The notes below the pieces were generated by a model. That model ran no database searches. It was not told the origin of the DNA and was given only the letters and a program-made list of their open reading frames with translations. This document shows positions 44,168 through 55,507 of a stretch of DNA of 64,000 nucleotides, in pieces; positions within the stretch are counted from its first letter, which is position 1, and each line of letters starts with the position of its first letter. The stretch comes from Hericium rajendrae. Taxonomy: Eukaryota; Basidiomycota; Agaricomycetes; Russulales; Hericiaceae. The stretch spans positions 1,054,001 to 1,118,000 of the forward strand of contig CM065881.1 in NCBI GenBank assembly GCA_033439255.1. Direction: 5' to 3'. Made by a program: the position numbers and the translations under genes.

Positions 44168-45034
44168 ACTACCAAACGAGGCCGCTATCAGAATATAATG
44201 GCCGAAATATCTACAGAAGTGAATGACGCATCCCAGTATAAAGTGCCGAGAGACGGAGGATATCGGATCCAGGGAATGCCCGAAGGGCCGTGGTATACAT
44301 AGCTCTATAAAGTCTACATAGATCTCCTAGCTTCATAGTATCGCTCTTTATTGTATAGCCCACATAGCCAAAGGGTGATGCTATGTAGTGCTATGAGGCT
44401 CAAAGGTGATGCTATGGAGTGCTATGGAGTGCTATCATAGCTATGAGAGCTGACTATGTAGCTATGATAGTATGACTAGCTATGAAAGCTATCAGTATCT
44501 ATAAAAGCTATAAGGCTTATATGTCTTACATATCCTATACTTAATATATGTCTCACATAACCTATGTATAATATATGTCTCACATATCCTACATTCAATA
44601 TGTGTCTCATATATCTTATATTTAATATGTAGACCTGATATATATATTAAAGCAATAAAATTTATTAGAACTTTAAATCTATTCTACAATCATATCAAAA
44701 TTAATAACATTTGATCACACAGATATAAAGTATTTCAATGCATCAAGATTATATTGATATATCACAAACACTACTACTAACTAAAAAGTGAAAATATAAG
44801 TAAGAAAATAAAAAGATAAGATAAGATAATGCAAGAAGATATGATATGATAAGAAGATATGATAAGATAAGATAAGATAAGATAAGTAAAAGAATATAAG
44901 AAACTAAGTAAGAGAAGAAAAGAAAACATGAGTCTTAGAAGATAAAGATAACACATAAGAACTTACCAAAGTAACAAAAAGCGAAATCTAAAAAACTAAC
45001 TTAAAGACATTAGCATTAGTATAAGCAATAAGAG
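44168..45034. repeat. AT-rich simple-sequence island
   Basis: Strongly AT-rich compared with the rest of the window. At about 44,390-44,450 TGCTATGGAGTGCTATG-like units repeat. At about 44,520-44,635 an approximately 28-bp unit (ATGTCTCACATATCCTA...TTAATAT) occurs four times. At about 44,816-44,890 GATAA repeats. No gene. Confidence 0.75.
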
Positions 45035-45459
45035 TAGGGTTCGACACGAGTGCACTCGCGGGTGACTCGGATCCGAACCTGCGGGTCATTGGCCTGGCCA
45101 GAGGTCAGACCTGGATCCGGACGGGTTTGTGCCACCAGGTGATCCGGAGCTGCAGGTCAGGTACTCGTGCAGGGGCAGGTCACCTGCGGGTTAGTATTTT
45201 GTGCTTCCCTTGTCACTCGATATGTAAAGAATATAACTTTAATTTGTGTAGTGTGTCTATATACATATTATAACCTAGGTGCTATACTGTACAATGAGAA
45301 TCATGAATATGCCCATGGTCTTTGTCTCGAAGAAGCAATTGAGATCGCACTTAAAGCGTGACACGGCAGAACCGCAGACCTGAGATACGAAGGAGATCAG
45401 CTATGCGTGATGTAGTGAGCACAGGAAGGAGACACGGACCTTAGTAGGGGCAGCGCGTA

Positions 45460-46100
45460 CATGCACTAGTATCCCTTCTACGCAGTGGACGCGCGAGCTG
45501 TTGAAGCCTTGTGTGAGGTGTTGGGGTCATGCGGCATCACGCACGCCATCACACGGCAAACTAGCAATGTGGCAGCGATGGAAGAAGGGCAGCGGCGATA
45601 TATTGGGGCCGGTGGCCATGCAGACATTGAAGATTACTACAGAGGCATAGTTCGCATATCGTTCAGGCCGCGTGGGGAGACGCACGGGCACGTGCAGGCT
45701 GTTGAAGCCCTGCACGAGGTGTTGAGGATTGAGGGAGCGAGCACGGCATCGCATGGCAGCTTATGACATGGCAGCGATGGGACGGGGGCGGCAGCGATGT
45801 TTGAGGGTCAGAAACCATGCAATCATCAAGGATTGCTATGGGAGATGACATGTTGTCGAGGCCGCGCGGGGAGAGGCAGAGGTGCGGTCAGGCTGTTGAA
45901 GTCCTGCATGATGGATGGGAGTTGTGTGGGTTCGTGTACACTGTAGCGTGGCATGATGGCGACGTGGCAGTGTGGCAGCGATGGGAGAGGGGCGGCGGCG
46001 ATGAGAAGGGGGGCGGGGACGATGGGAACAGAGCGGTGGGGTCATGCACGCCATCGTGTGGTGAACATGGCAGTGACGGTTATTTAAGGGGCAGCAGCGA
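45460..46100. repeat. Imperfect tandem repeat of about 200 bp, three units, inside hAT-like element 1
   Basis: Three diverged units share GAGCTGTTGAAGCCTTGTG / GGCTGTTGAAGCCCTGC / GGCTGTTGAAGTCCTGC at about 45,495, 45,697 and 45,889, and a GTGGCAGCGATGG-like segment downstream of each. Open frames across it are not convincing genes. Confidence 0.55.
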
Positions 46101-46150
46101 TGGGGTATACACGACGAGGTTGTCCGAAGTATAGCAGATGAAAAGCAACC

Positions 46151-46182
46151 GAGAGTATCGCTCGAATTTGAGCGATACTCTC
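46151..46182. repeat. Perfect hairpin GAGAGTATCGCTC
   Basis: GAGAGTATCGCTC, a six-base loop, then GAGCGATACTCTC. The same stem, with a four-base loop and longer arms, recurs at 56,132-56,167. Related CGCTCG stems lie at 51,901 and 52,408. Confidence 0.8.
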
Positions 46183-46531
46183 GCTCGTTAACACAAAAAG
46201 TATGATAGACTGTTGTTTTGCTTACCTAGCAACCCTTCCCTTGCTAACAACCCTCCTTGCCGTTGAGTACGAAGAAGCCGAAGAGGAAAGGATGGCGAGG
46301 AGTTGCAAATGGGAAGGATCATACATCGTCGTTGCCGTGCACGTTGACGCTGATAGCGAATCAGTGGCCATTGCCAACGACGGGGATATTATCAGTACAG
46401 TATTGGTAACGAGCAGGACGAGAGTGAACTTACCAATCTCCTTGCTCAGCCCGTCAATTCTGAAGTGCAGGTCAGTCCAGGTAACTCGCAGGTCAATGAA
46501 ATTTTGTAAGATCTTGACCTGGATCCGCGCG

Positions 46532-46975
46532 TGTCAAGACTCGGTCGTAGACAGCAGAGAACCACCCAAGTCACCAGCGATGATGGGAGCGAGAGAGCAG
46601 AGAGCGGCTAGCAGCGCAGTGACCTGTATTGGAGGTACAGTACGGTACAGACGAAATGGACAATCTAGGGAAATAGGCGAGCGACAGGGAGCCTATAAGT
46701 ACTGGGACGACAATGGGAAAAGAACAATGGACACCATAACGGGTCGAACAATAGAGTGAGAACAATGGTGGCCAAAAGGAGAACAATGGTGGCCGAAAGG
46801 AGAACAATGGGAGGGAGAACAATAGGATGTCCCAAAGGGGAACAAGGGCATGGGTGAAGGATAGCCCCAGGTCATGTGAGGAAGTGAACATGTGATGGGG
46901 CTGCTGGAGCACATGACCGACGCGATGCCTTGATGGCAGAGAAGAAGGCGGAGAGAAATGGAGCGATCCGTGACA
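46532..46975 (-). repeat. 3' LTR of Gypsy element 1
   Basis: 444 bp with TGTCA/TGACA ends. It carries two copies of a 21-bp GAACAATGGTGGCC unit where the other two LTRs have one. The pol frame runs into it past the polypurine tract AGAGAGGGGGTGA. Confidence 0.9.
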
Positions 46976-49900
46976 TCACCCCCTCTCTAAGACGCACTTT
47001 CGCCTGGAGTGCGTGATGAGCATGGACAGGATCGAGGTAGATGAGTCCACGAAGATTGGGAGCCTTGAGTGCATGCGGATGGCAGGTGTAGAAGTCGGTG
47101 ATTGCACCATGGGCATTGGAAAGGGAGGTACGTGAAAGCCACTGATTTTCTGAATCAGGGTAGCCTGCCCATTTGACGAGATATTCAATGCCGCGTTTGT
47201 TCCGAGTGAGACGAGCATCGAGGACAGACTCAACTTCGTACTCTTCCTCGCCCTCCACAAGGTCAGGTGGTGGTGCAGGGAAGTTGGGACCATGAGCATC
47301 GGTTTCCTTGTAAGGGGACAACAGGGACGTGTGGAACACCGGGTGGATACGCCAGGTGGGTGGTAGCTTCAGTCGATAAGAGACTGGGCCCAGGATGTCA
47401 GTGATTTCGAAAGGTCCCAGGCGTCGATCAGCAAGCTTAGCTTTGGGTCGTGTGGTTTTGATGTTCTTGCCATCAAGCCAGACCTTGTCGCCAACCTGGA
47501 AGTGGATGGTGTCATGCATATGGTCCTGGTTGTTGCGCTTCATGAGATCAGCAGCTGTTTGAAGGCTGGCCTGGACCTCAGTGCGAAGTTGTTCGAGGTG
47601 ACGGAAACGATCCTCGACGGCGGGTGTAGACGATGTGGGGTTGACAGTGGGGATGGCAGTGGGAATATAGCCGAGGAGCATTTCAAATGGAGCTCGGTTA
47701 GTGGCGCTGTGGATACGGTGGTTGTGCGAGAACTCAGCGTAAGGGAGCCATTGGACCCAATCATCCTGACGGTAGTTGCAGAAGGTACGAAGGAACTGCT
47801 CGAGTTCTTGATTGATGCGTTCTGACTCGCCATCGGTCTGTGGATGATAGGCGGTGCTGAGGGAGGACTTGATACCAAGTTTGTCAAAGACGCCACGCAT
47901 GACTTTGCCTGCGTACTGTGGGCCACGATCAGAGATGAGGCATTCCCAGAGGCCATAGTTCCGATAAATCCTGTCAAAAAGGATGTCGACTGTGCCATCA
48001 CTGGTAATGGTCTCGTTACAAGGAGTGAAGGAGACGTGCTTTGTAAAACGGTCGACGACCACATTGATGGAGTCATAGCCTTGGCATTCTGGGAGTTTGA
48101 CGATGAAGTCCGAGGTAATGTCTTGGAAGGGACGGGTAGGGATGGCATTGGGGATTGTTTCAACATGGGGGCGGTGATTTTGAACCTTGGTGGCCTGGCA
48201 GGTAGCACAGCCATCGACATAATCACGAACGAAGACAGACATACCGGGCCACCAGTAGTTGCGACTGAGGAGCTCATAGGTCTTGTAGCGTCCGGGGTGA
48301 CCAGCCATGGGAGTGTCATGATGCAGCTTGACGATATCTCGCCGAAGGTCCTTGTCAGCAGGGATGTAGACTTTGCCACAAAAGAGGATGAGGCCATCCT
48401 CGTAGTTCCATTCTTGGAGGTTCTTGACGAGGGAGCGAGGACCATTGTTCAGGATCACGTCAAGGGCTTGAACGACCTCAATATCCTTGGTCTTGGCATT
48501 GTGAATGCGTTGGCGAAGATCAGCATTGCCAATGGACTTGACAGCGGCTGGACGTGTAGCACGAATCTGGAAGTACTTGGGGTCGAGGAGGACACAATCT
48601 GAGTTGTCGTCGTCCACCCCCTCTCTATGGTCAGGTCGTCTCGACATGGCATCTGGCCGGTGATGAATACCGGGTTTGTGGATCAAGGTGAAGTCGAAAC
48701 GAGTGAGGAAGAGAGCCCAGCGAGCCTGACGACGACTCAGCTTTTGGGCAGACTTGAAGTATTCCAGGTTCTTATGGTCGGTCCAGATCTCCACAGTATG
48801 GGGAGAGCCTTCCAGGTAGTGGCGCCAGGCTTCGAGGGCACGGATGATGGCCAGGAGTTCCTTGTCATAAATGTCGTAGTTGCGTTCAGGGGCAGTGAAG
48901 GCCTTGGAGATGTAAGCAACAGGGTGCCATTGCTCGTCCTCCCCGCGCTGGGATAGGATACCTCCTGTGGCATAGTCTGAGGCATCGACCTCAACCAAGT
49001 AGGGTTTGGACGGGTCAGGCATGATAAGGACTGGGGACGAGGTGAACGCAGCTTTAAGAGCCTCAAAGGCATGTTGACATTCAGCAGACCAGGCCCAAGG
49101 ATGGTCTTTCTTGGTAAGGTCAAACATGGGACGGGCGACTTTGGAGAAGTCCTGGATGAAGCGTCAATAGAAGTTGCCAAAGCCAACAAAGGACTGGACG
49201 TCCTTGACGTTACGGGGGGCAGGCCATTCAGTGATGCCTGCAACCTTGACAGGGTCCATGGCAAGTGTGTTATGGGAGATGATGAGACCGAGGAACTCAA
49301 CGGAGGGCTGCTCGAAAGAGCACTTCTCTGGTTTGAGGAAGAGGTCATTGTCCTGGAGGCATTGGAGGACCTTGCGCACAAGGTCGCGATGTTCTTCGAG
49401 GGTTTCGGTGAAAATGAGGATATCGTCCATGTAGATGACGACTTTGCCCGTGTCGATGAGATCCTTGAAAAGTTCATTCATCATTCCTTGGAACGTGGCA
49501 GGGGAGTTTGTAAGATCAAAAAACATCACCAGGGGTTCAAAGAGACCGCGGTTGGTTTTGAAGGCGGCTTTCCATTCGTCGCCCTCCTTGATGCGAACGT
49601 TGTTGTAACCCCAACGAACGTCCATCTTGGAGAAGACTTTGGCACCCTTGAGCTTGTCAACGAGTTCAGAGATGAGGGGCAGGGGATATTCATTCTTGAT
49701 GGTGCCCTTGTTGAGGGTGCGATAGTCCTGGACGGGGCGTAGTTTTCCATCTTTTTTCTTGATAAAGAAGAAGGGACTCGCCATAGGGGATTTGGAAGGA
49801 CGGATGTAGCCTTTTTTGACCTGGTCATCAAGGAATGAATCGAGGTCCTCCTGCTCAGTGGGAGCCATGGGATAGACCTTGCATGAACGGGGTTCAAAAC

Positions 49901-50978
49901 CATCTTTCAGGTCGATGGCGTGATCCCAAGGGCGATGTTCAGGAAGGCGATGGGAGGATTCCTCATCGAAGACGGGTTGGAAATCCTGGTACTGAGGGGG
50001 AACCATCTCAGCAAAGGACTTCTCCGCAACATGGGCGGCCACACGCTCAGCCAGTTTCTGAGCATTGGTGAAAGAGCGACAGATACGGATGGTATGTTGG
50101 TAGTCTGGGTTGTCATCTGGAGGGGGTGGTGTGTCCCAGTCAGGGAGAACACCAGCTAGGCGAAGACCCTCTTCAACCCAGTCATCATCGACGTTAGGTC
50201 GCGGGTCATCATCCTCAGTAAACAGACGTGCAGGGACTTTGGACAGGTGGATGCGGCGAAGACGGACACCTTGGACTCGGCGAGCGGGGATCACGTATTT
50301 GGGAAGTGGGGCAGGAACAAATGGCGGGGGCAGTGGGAGCAATGGAGGGGGGCAAGGTGGGGGGAGCAGTACAGCAGCGGTACTGAGGACTGGTGGACGA
50401 GGGGCTGATTGGCGGCGTTCTGAGCAAGTGGACAGGTTTTTGACCGGGGGCTTATTCAGGGTGCAAGAGGGAGGGCAGCGAGTCATGTCAACACGACAAG
50501 AGACCCAATCAATTTCAGGGTTGTGTTCCTGTAACCAATCGGTCCCAAGGATAATGTCATAGTCGCCAATATCAACGAGATAGAACTCAGCTGTCTCCTC
50601 ATGGAAGGACGTCGAGTCCTTGGCGTAAATGCGGATGTTCTGGTTGACGGAATAGCGGACCCAGCCCATGATGTTTTCAGAGTTGTCCACGTTGCGAACG
50701 GGAAAGGGTTTAGGGAGTTTCTTGAGGGGGAACTGGTGTTTCTTGGCAAACTCGGGGTGCATAATGATGCCTTCTGCACCACTATCGAGAAGTGCCTCAG
50801 CGTCGATTTGTTTCTTGATTGGGGCAGTGATAATCTTGGCCTGGAGCGTAATGGACGGTGTCTGACGGTTGGGTGTGATAGCGGACATGCGCAAAGACGA
50901 TGGATACGATTGCTCACAGGGGTCGGATAGTACAGAGAAGCGATTCGACGGATCAAAGAAATGTTTCTTGCCACCCAC
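46872..50978 (-). pseudogene. Gypsy element 1 pol polyprotein with one internal stop
   Basis: One continuous minus-strand frame, interrupted only by a TGA at 49,166-49,164. Domains in order: aspartic protease (LLDSGAEG, about residue 45), reverse transcriptase (FFFIKKKDGKLRPVQDYRTL, catalytic VIYMDDILIF), RNase H (VEVDASDYATGG, YDKELLAII, TDHKNL), integrase with HHCC finger (HHDTPMAGHPGR, CATCQ) and DDE core (DFIVKLPE, LISDRGPQY, HPQTDGESER), chromodomain (EYEVESVLDARL, YLVKWAGYPDSENQW). The internal stop replaces CGA (Arg) in NFYRRFIQDF, as element 2 shows, a single C-to-T change at a CpG. The last 35 or so codons lie in the LTR. Start is given at the first usable codon; translation is expected by -1 frameshift from gag. 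Confidence 0.9.
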
Positions 50979-51362
50979 GGACGACGTGACCGGGGGGCGC
51001 TTTAAAAACCCTCAACCATATCCTTTAATTAGGGTTCGACACGAGTCAGAGTCACCCACAGGTCAATCCAGGTAAACCTGCAAAATTTACCCGCAGGTCT
51101 CTGACCCGCAGATCCGGATCACCTGGTGGCTGAAACCCGTCCAGATCCAGGTCAAGATCTTACTAAAATGCATTGACCCGTGAGTGACCCACGAGTAACC
51201 TGCAATAATACTAACCTGATGTCTAGTGTTTCGTTTATTGAAGGTATCTCATTGGTCTACAGTGTATATACATAAATTTCTTGATCTACATAGCATATTC
51301 ACTAGCTAGCAGTGAGCACGACTACATTGCGAGCAACATCATGAGCCTGTTGTAGAATGCCA

Positions 51363-51600
51363 TGCATCAGCCACCTCGTGTTCTTCGTGCGCCCCGATGC
51401 GCTCGGCTCTATCCTCAGGCATGTTCTGCCTGCGTTGCCCACACTGCACGAGCTCAAGCTGGAAGTGTAGGACCCGGACGCCGATGCATCCTTCCTGAAT
51501 CTTGTACCAAACCCCGGACCAAGCGAGGATCACCTTCGGCATGTTGAGCATCGCGCACAACGTGCTCCCCGTGCTGATGACCCTCTCAAGTCCTCCGCCG
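51363..51600 (+). pseudogene. Captured F-box/LRR-type gene fragment inside hAT-like element 2
   Basis: The plus strand reads HLVFFVRPDALGSILRHVLP and LPTLHELKLEV, then after a TAG DPDADASFLNLVP in the same frame and ITFGMLSIAHNVLPVLMTLS in another. This resembles a leucine-rich-repeat segment of mushroom F-box proteins. The stop and the frame change show it is not functional. It is likely a host piece picked up by the transposon. Confidence 0.45.
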
Positions 51601-51900
51601 CGTAAGTCTCGTTCCCGGCGAATCTCGAACCGCGTGTCCGACGCGCTGCGCCACAGCAGCCCAACATGTGTGCCTGTCCTCGTGGACATGCGCGACGGCC
51701 CGCATCATCAGACGAATGCAAGGCTGGACGGCGTGCGGCGTCGTACGTCATGCGCTGTCCGTGCTTACGATGTCGGGGCGTGAGCGATAGACGTGCTCTA
51801 TCCCGGGTATGCGAGGGCATGTCAGGGGCGTGTGGGAGGTGGGAGGGATGCTAGTGCGAGCGCAATGTTGACGCCTGCGCGTATGGCCCATGGGAAAGGA

Positions 51901-51926
51901 AATCTCGCTCGATAACGAACGAGATT
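51901..51926. repeat. Hairpin AATCTCGCTCG
   Basis: AATCTCGCTCG, loop ATAA, CGAACGAGATT (one mismatch/bulge). Followed by CCAAGATTAGTA, as is the hairpin at 52,408, so the two belong to a roughly 507-bp duplication within hAT-like element 2. Confidence 0.7.
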
Positions 51927-52407
51927 CCAAGATTAGTATAGTGCAATGGATATAAAGCTCTTTTGGACTCACCTTGAGCCCCTCAAATCCCTACAAATCC
52001 CTTCCTGCCATTGAGTTGAGGACATGACGAAGATGGGATGTTGTGAATGCTTGAAAACATTCGAATTCATGCCCGCTCGGCTAGGGCCCATATGCACAGT
52101 GTTAAAGTCAACCATGTCGCCTGCGGGTCTTCAATGAACGGTAGTCAAGGTTCGTTGCTACAGCAACGAGGCTCGATGATTTATTCATTGGCTTTCCACG
52201 CGCGATGTCGGCGCCATGCGTACTCTTGGGATATGGGTGAAAAGAAGAATCCTTGCGCGGGAGCGCAAGACGGGTAGTGGCTGGGATGCAGGCAGTCGAT
52301 GAGGGTCTTGCGATGGGCGCTGGGGGGGATTTTCGAACGCGTGAGGGATGAGGATGAGCGCAGATGGCGCGCGAGACATGACCTATCGAAGAATAATCAC
52401 ATTGAAT

Positions 52408-52440
52408 GAGTGTCTCGCTCGTTATCCAAGCGAGACACTC
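52408..52440. repeat. Hairpin GAGTGTCTCGCT
   Basis: GAGTGTCTCGCTCG, short loop, CAAGCGAGACACTC. Followed by AAGATTAGTACGAGA. Downstream sequence (CTTCGGCCCTTCCAGCCCCT) is a diverged copy of that after 51,926. Confidence 0.7.
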
Positions 52441-52762
52441 AAGATTAGTACGAGACAGTGAAATTGAACATATTGAGACGCACCTTCGGCCCTTCCAGCC
52501 CCTACAAAACCCCTCCCTGCCATGGAACTGAGAAGAAATGGTGAAAAGACGAGGATAGCACGGTGTGGTGAGTAGTAAGAGGAAAGGAGACCAATCGACT
52601 CGCGAGTGACCCGTGATGTCACAGGTACCTGACCCGCGGCTCCGGATCACCTGGTGGCTAAAACCCGCGCAGATCCAGGTCAGTCCTCATGCCATGTTGA
52701 ATACCCGCGGGTTCGGATCCGGGTCACCCGCAAGTGCACTCGTGTCGAACCCTACCTTTAAT

Positions 52763-54419
52763 GCAGCCTTTGCCTCTTCCCTCTCTTCCTCGCTCAAGTC
52801 CTTCAACTGCGACGATAAGTCGGCGATGGACCTGTTGATGGCGAGGACAGCGAGGGCGGCGGCTGCATCTTCTGGAGCTACTCCCGGGGCAGAGCCGGTT
52901 TCTAGCGCTCGGACACGAGGGGTTGGGGCACGGGGGTTGGAGTCGGCATTGAGGGGGCAGTCGCGGAAGCCATGGCCCTTCTGGCGGCAGCGGAAGCAAC
53001 CGCCCTCACGCCTGAGGCGCTCACGGTCAGGCTCCGAGAGTTTGGACAGTGGGGCACCTGTAGCAGTGACTGTGCGGGATCGGCCAGTAGATGTGGACTG
53101 AGGGGAGCGAGTGCTCACCGGGGTGCGCCCAGTTGTAGGGCGGGGACTCTGGAACCAGGTGCGCATGAGGTAGGCAGCATTCCTGTCACGGGCCCTCGCC
53201 TTCCACTCAGCCAGGGTGGTGGGCATGGGGTAGCTGTGCTGGCAATCATCGCGCAGGGCGCTGTTGAGGCCATGCAGGAACCAGTCGATCAGGGCCACGT
53301 CATTGTAGCCGGTGCGAGGGGCGAAGGACTCAAACTCGGTGATGTAGTCGACTACCGGGCGCGTACCCATCTGGAGGGTCTGGATAGCATGGGAGGCATC
53401 CTTGGAGTCGTCAAGGGGAGAGAAGTCCAAGTTGAAGCGAGTTCGAAGGGCGGTGAGGTTGGCGTAACGGGGAACATGAGCTGGAGATGTTTTTGCAGCC
53501 ACGAGATCGTCATCCTCAAGGATCTCCTCGACGCGCTGGGTGGCCCACTGGCCGGCGATAGGGCCCTGGCAGAGGTCGAGGAAGAGGGAGATCTGGGCGG
53601 TATCATCTTTATACCAGGTAGAGTTGGCGCGAAGGAATAAGCGAATACGCAGCTGGAATTCCTTGGACTTGGAACGATCTCCCTCAAAGGGAGCAGGTTT
53701 GACGCCGATCTCAGGGTTGGACATGTCGATGGATGGCTGAACAGGGGGGGCTGTGGCAATGGTTGGTTTGACGTTGACGGTGGATGTCGATGCAACAGCG
53801 GCAACGGGTGGAGCAGGTGAGGGGACTGGTACTGGGGTAGGCGTCGAAACAGGTGGTGGTGGTGGGGCCCGAAGGGTATCGAGGCGGGTAGCTTGTTGCT
53901 GAGCGAGATTCTCTATAACTGCTTGAGAGAGTGCAAGTTCTGCAGTGGTTAAGAAGAGGGTACTGGCCTGCCAAAACCACAGGTCACTTTCTTCTACGAG
54001 GCTGGGTCTCCAACTGACTACAAGCCGATTGGTGTCGGAGCGGTATGCGTAGTAGTTGTTGGTTACCGGGTTGAAGGTAATACCTGGGGGAACAACAAGT
54101 GGGGTGGTGCGAGCAGGGGGAGAATCTGCACTAGGAAGGGCGACGGTGGGAAGCGGCGGGGTAGCGGGGTGTTGGCGACGGTGTTCTGTAGCTGCGACGT
54201 TGAAGTCGTTAAGCTCGAGGTCTGCCTGGTCGTCACGATCGGCGAAGTACCACTGTGCGGGACCGTCCTCGTCCTCGTCCGGAGTGACGAAGTCTATTCG
54301 AACGATGCCAGAAAGGGTGTAGATGAAGTATTCGTCGAGCGAGGCAAAGACGCCGAGTGGGTATGGTTCTGTGGTCTGGAAACGGGGGTCGGTGGGATCA
54401 ATGGTGAGGTCTAGAAGAA
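52763..54419 (-). pseudogene. Gypsy element 1 gag, cut near its C-terminus
   Basis: The frame is open from about 54,419 and contains ATG at 53,724 (MSNPEIGVKPAPFEGDRSKS). The capsid-like region includes TAQISLFLDLCQGPIAGQWA and PVVDYITEFESFAPRTGY. A zinc knuckle CFRCRQKGHGFRDC (Cx2Cx4Hx4C, about residue 250 of the ATG form) is followed by a charged helical tail (DLSEEEREEAKAALK). The hAT-like element 2 interrupts it six codons before the normal stop. Upstream of the ATG, over 200 codons are open without any ATG and encode PQWYFADRD-like text, also seen in element 2. Confidence 0.85.
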
Positions 54420-54960
54420 GTCAGCCGCGACTGGGCGACGACCAAGAGCACGAGGGTACAGGGGGTCCGAGTACGGGTTTCTGAGGAATCGGTGGCCGAG
54501 GCGTTCTCTGGCCCACACAGGCTCAGGCAAGGGTTCGGGGGTGAAGAGACCTAGTGTGCAAAAGGGGAACGAGGTCGATGGTAGGATACTTGCAGAGGAT
54601 CCTCGGTTGGGTTGGCGACAGTGGTAAGCGATATCCGAGGCACCGAACGTGAATTCTTGCAAGTCGACATCAAAGGAAACTCGAATTCGAACGTATAAGG
54701 CAATGGAGATAGCACCTGCACGTGGTTTCCATGACCTCAATCGAAACCAAACTCCTTCGGCTTCCCAACGCTTCACAGCACAATAGCGGAGGAGGGGGAT
54801 GAGTGCACTGCCCTCGATGGTGTTGGCGATGGGAAAGGGGAGATGAGGTTGATGGAATGGATGTCGGGATTCGGTGAAGATGTCGGCGGTGAAGGGTTCA
54901 AAGAAGAAAGGTATGATGGGCGATAGTAGGGAGGTGAGGCGGGTGTATGAGAGATTGTCC
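54411..54960 (-). CDS. Gypsy element 1 first open frame (ATG-less N-terminal Gag-like segment)
   Basis: From just after the 5' LTR a frame runs without ATG to TAG at about 54,411 (TADIFTESRHPFHQPHLPF, RWEAEGVWFRLRSWKPRAG, LYVRIRVSFDVDLQEF, LGRRPVAADFF). The next frame resumes one base back over the stop (LDLTIDPTDPRFQ). The same layout is found in element 2 (58,369-58,918) and in the relic (57,086-57,560), so it is a property of the family. How it is translated is unclear. Confidence 0.55.
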
Positions 54961-54963
54961 AGG

Positions 54964-55386
54964 TGTCAAGACTCGGTCGTAGACAGCAGAGAACCACCCA
55001 AGTCACCAGCGATGATGGGAGCGAGAGAGCAGAGAGCGGCTAGCAGTGCAGTGACCTGTATTGGAGGTACAGTACGGTACAGACGAAATGGACAATCTAG
55101 GGAAATAGGCGAGCGACAGGGAGCCTATAAGTACTGGGACGACAATGGGAAAAGAACAATGGACACCATAACGGGTCGAACAATAGAGTGAGAACAATGG
55201 TGGCCAAAAGGAGAACAATGGGAGGGAGAACAATAGGATGTCCCAAAGGGGAACAAGGGCATGGGTGAAGGATAGCCCCAGGTCATGTGAGGAAGTGAAC
55301 ATGTGATGGGGCTGCTGGAGCACATGACTGATGCGATGCCTTGATGGCAGAGAAGAAGGCGGAGAGAAATGGAGCGATCCGTGACA
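54964..55386 (-). repeat. 5' LTR of Gypsy element 1
   Basis: 423 bp, TGTCA/TGACA ends, same length as the LTR of element 2 at 57,943 and nearly identical by eye. Confidence 0.9.
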
Positions 55387-55507
55387 GCGCGGGTTTCAGC
55401 CACCGGGTGATCCGGATCTGCGAGTCAAATACTCGCGGATCAAATGCACAGGTTTACCTGCACCGACCCACGGGTGACTCGCACTCGTGTCGATCCCTAA
55501 ATAAGAG

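Larger units (their letters stand above)
51030..52754. mobile_element. hAT-like non-autonomous transposon 2, inside the Gypsy gag
   Basis: Perfect 16-bp inverted ends TAGGGTTCGACACGAG and CTCGTGTCGAACCCTA, flanked by the 8-bp duplication CCTTTAAT (51,022-51,029 and 52,755-52,762). Gypsy element 2 keeps the empty site (reverse complement around GCATTAAAGGATATGG), proving the insertion and its exact ends. At 1,725 bp it encodes no transposase. Sub-terminal segments repeat GGATCACCTGGTGGCT-type motifs in both orientations. Confidence 0.92.
46532..55386 (-). mobile_element. Complete Ty3/Gypsy chromovirus-type retroelement 1 (minus strand)
   Basis: Both LTRs are present, TGTCA...TGACA: 46,532-46,975 (444 bp, 3' LTR) and 54,964-55,386 (423 bp, 5' LTR). 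They differ mainly by one extra 21-bp unit (GAACAATGGTGGCCAAAAGG type). The 5-bp target duplication GCGCG flanks it (46,527-46,531 and 55,387-55,391). Order on the minus strand is LTR, ATG-less first frame, gag, pol with chromodomain, polypurine tract, LTR. It is inactivated by a hAT-like insertion in gag and a stop codon in pol. Confidence 0.92.
45035..55499. mobile_element. hAT-like non-autonomous transposon 1, split by a Gypsy element
   Basis: The left end TAGGGTTCGACACGAG (45,035) and right end CTCGTGTCGATCCCTA (to 55,499) are inverted repeats with one mismatch, flanked by the 8-bp duplication AATAAGAG (45,027-45,034 and 55,500-55,507). An 8-bp target duplication and this terminal sequence fit the hAT superfamily. 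Removing the inserted Gypsy element leaves about 1.6 kb (45,035-46,531 plus 55,392-55,499). The rejoined sub-terminal sequence around GGATCCGCGCGGGTTTCAG matches the reverse complement of that in the second hAT-like element. No transposase is encoded. Confidence 0.85.

Noticed and set aside
46151-46182. Transcription terminator hairpin
   Set aside because: A perfect stem without a following T run, in eukaryotic DNA and repeated at unrelated sites; better seen as a repeat.
47502-49742. Plus-strand frames antisense to Gypsy 1 pol
   Set aside because: Shadows of the conserved pol frame on the other strand.
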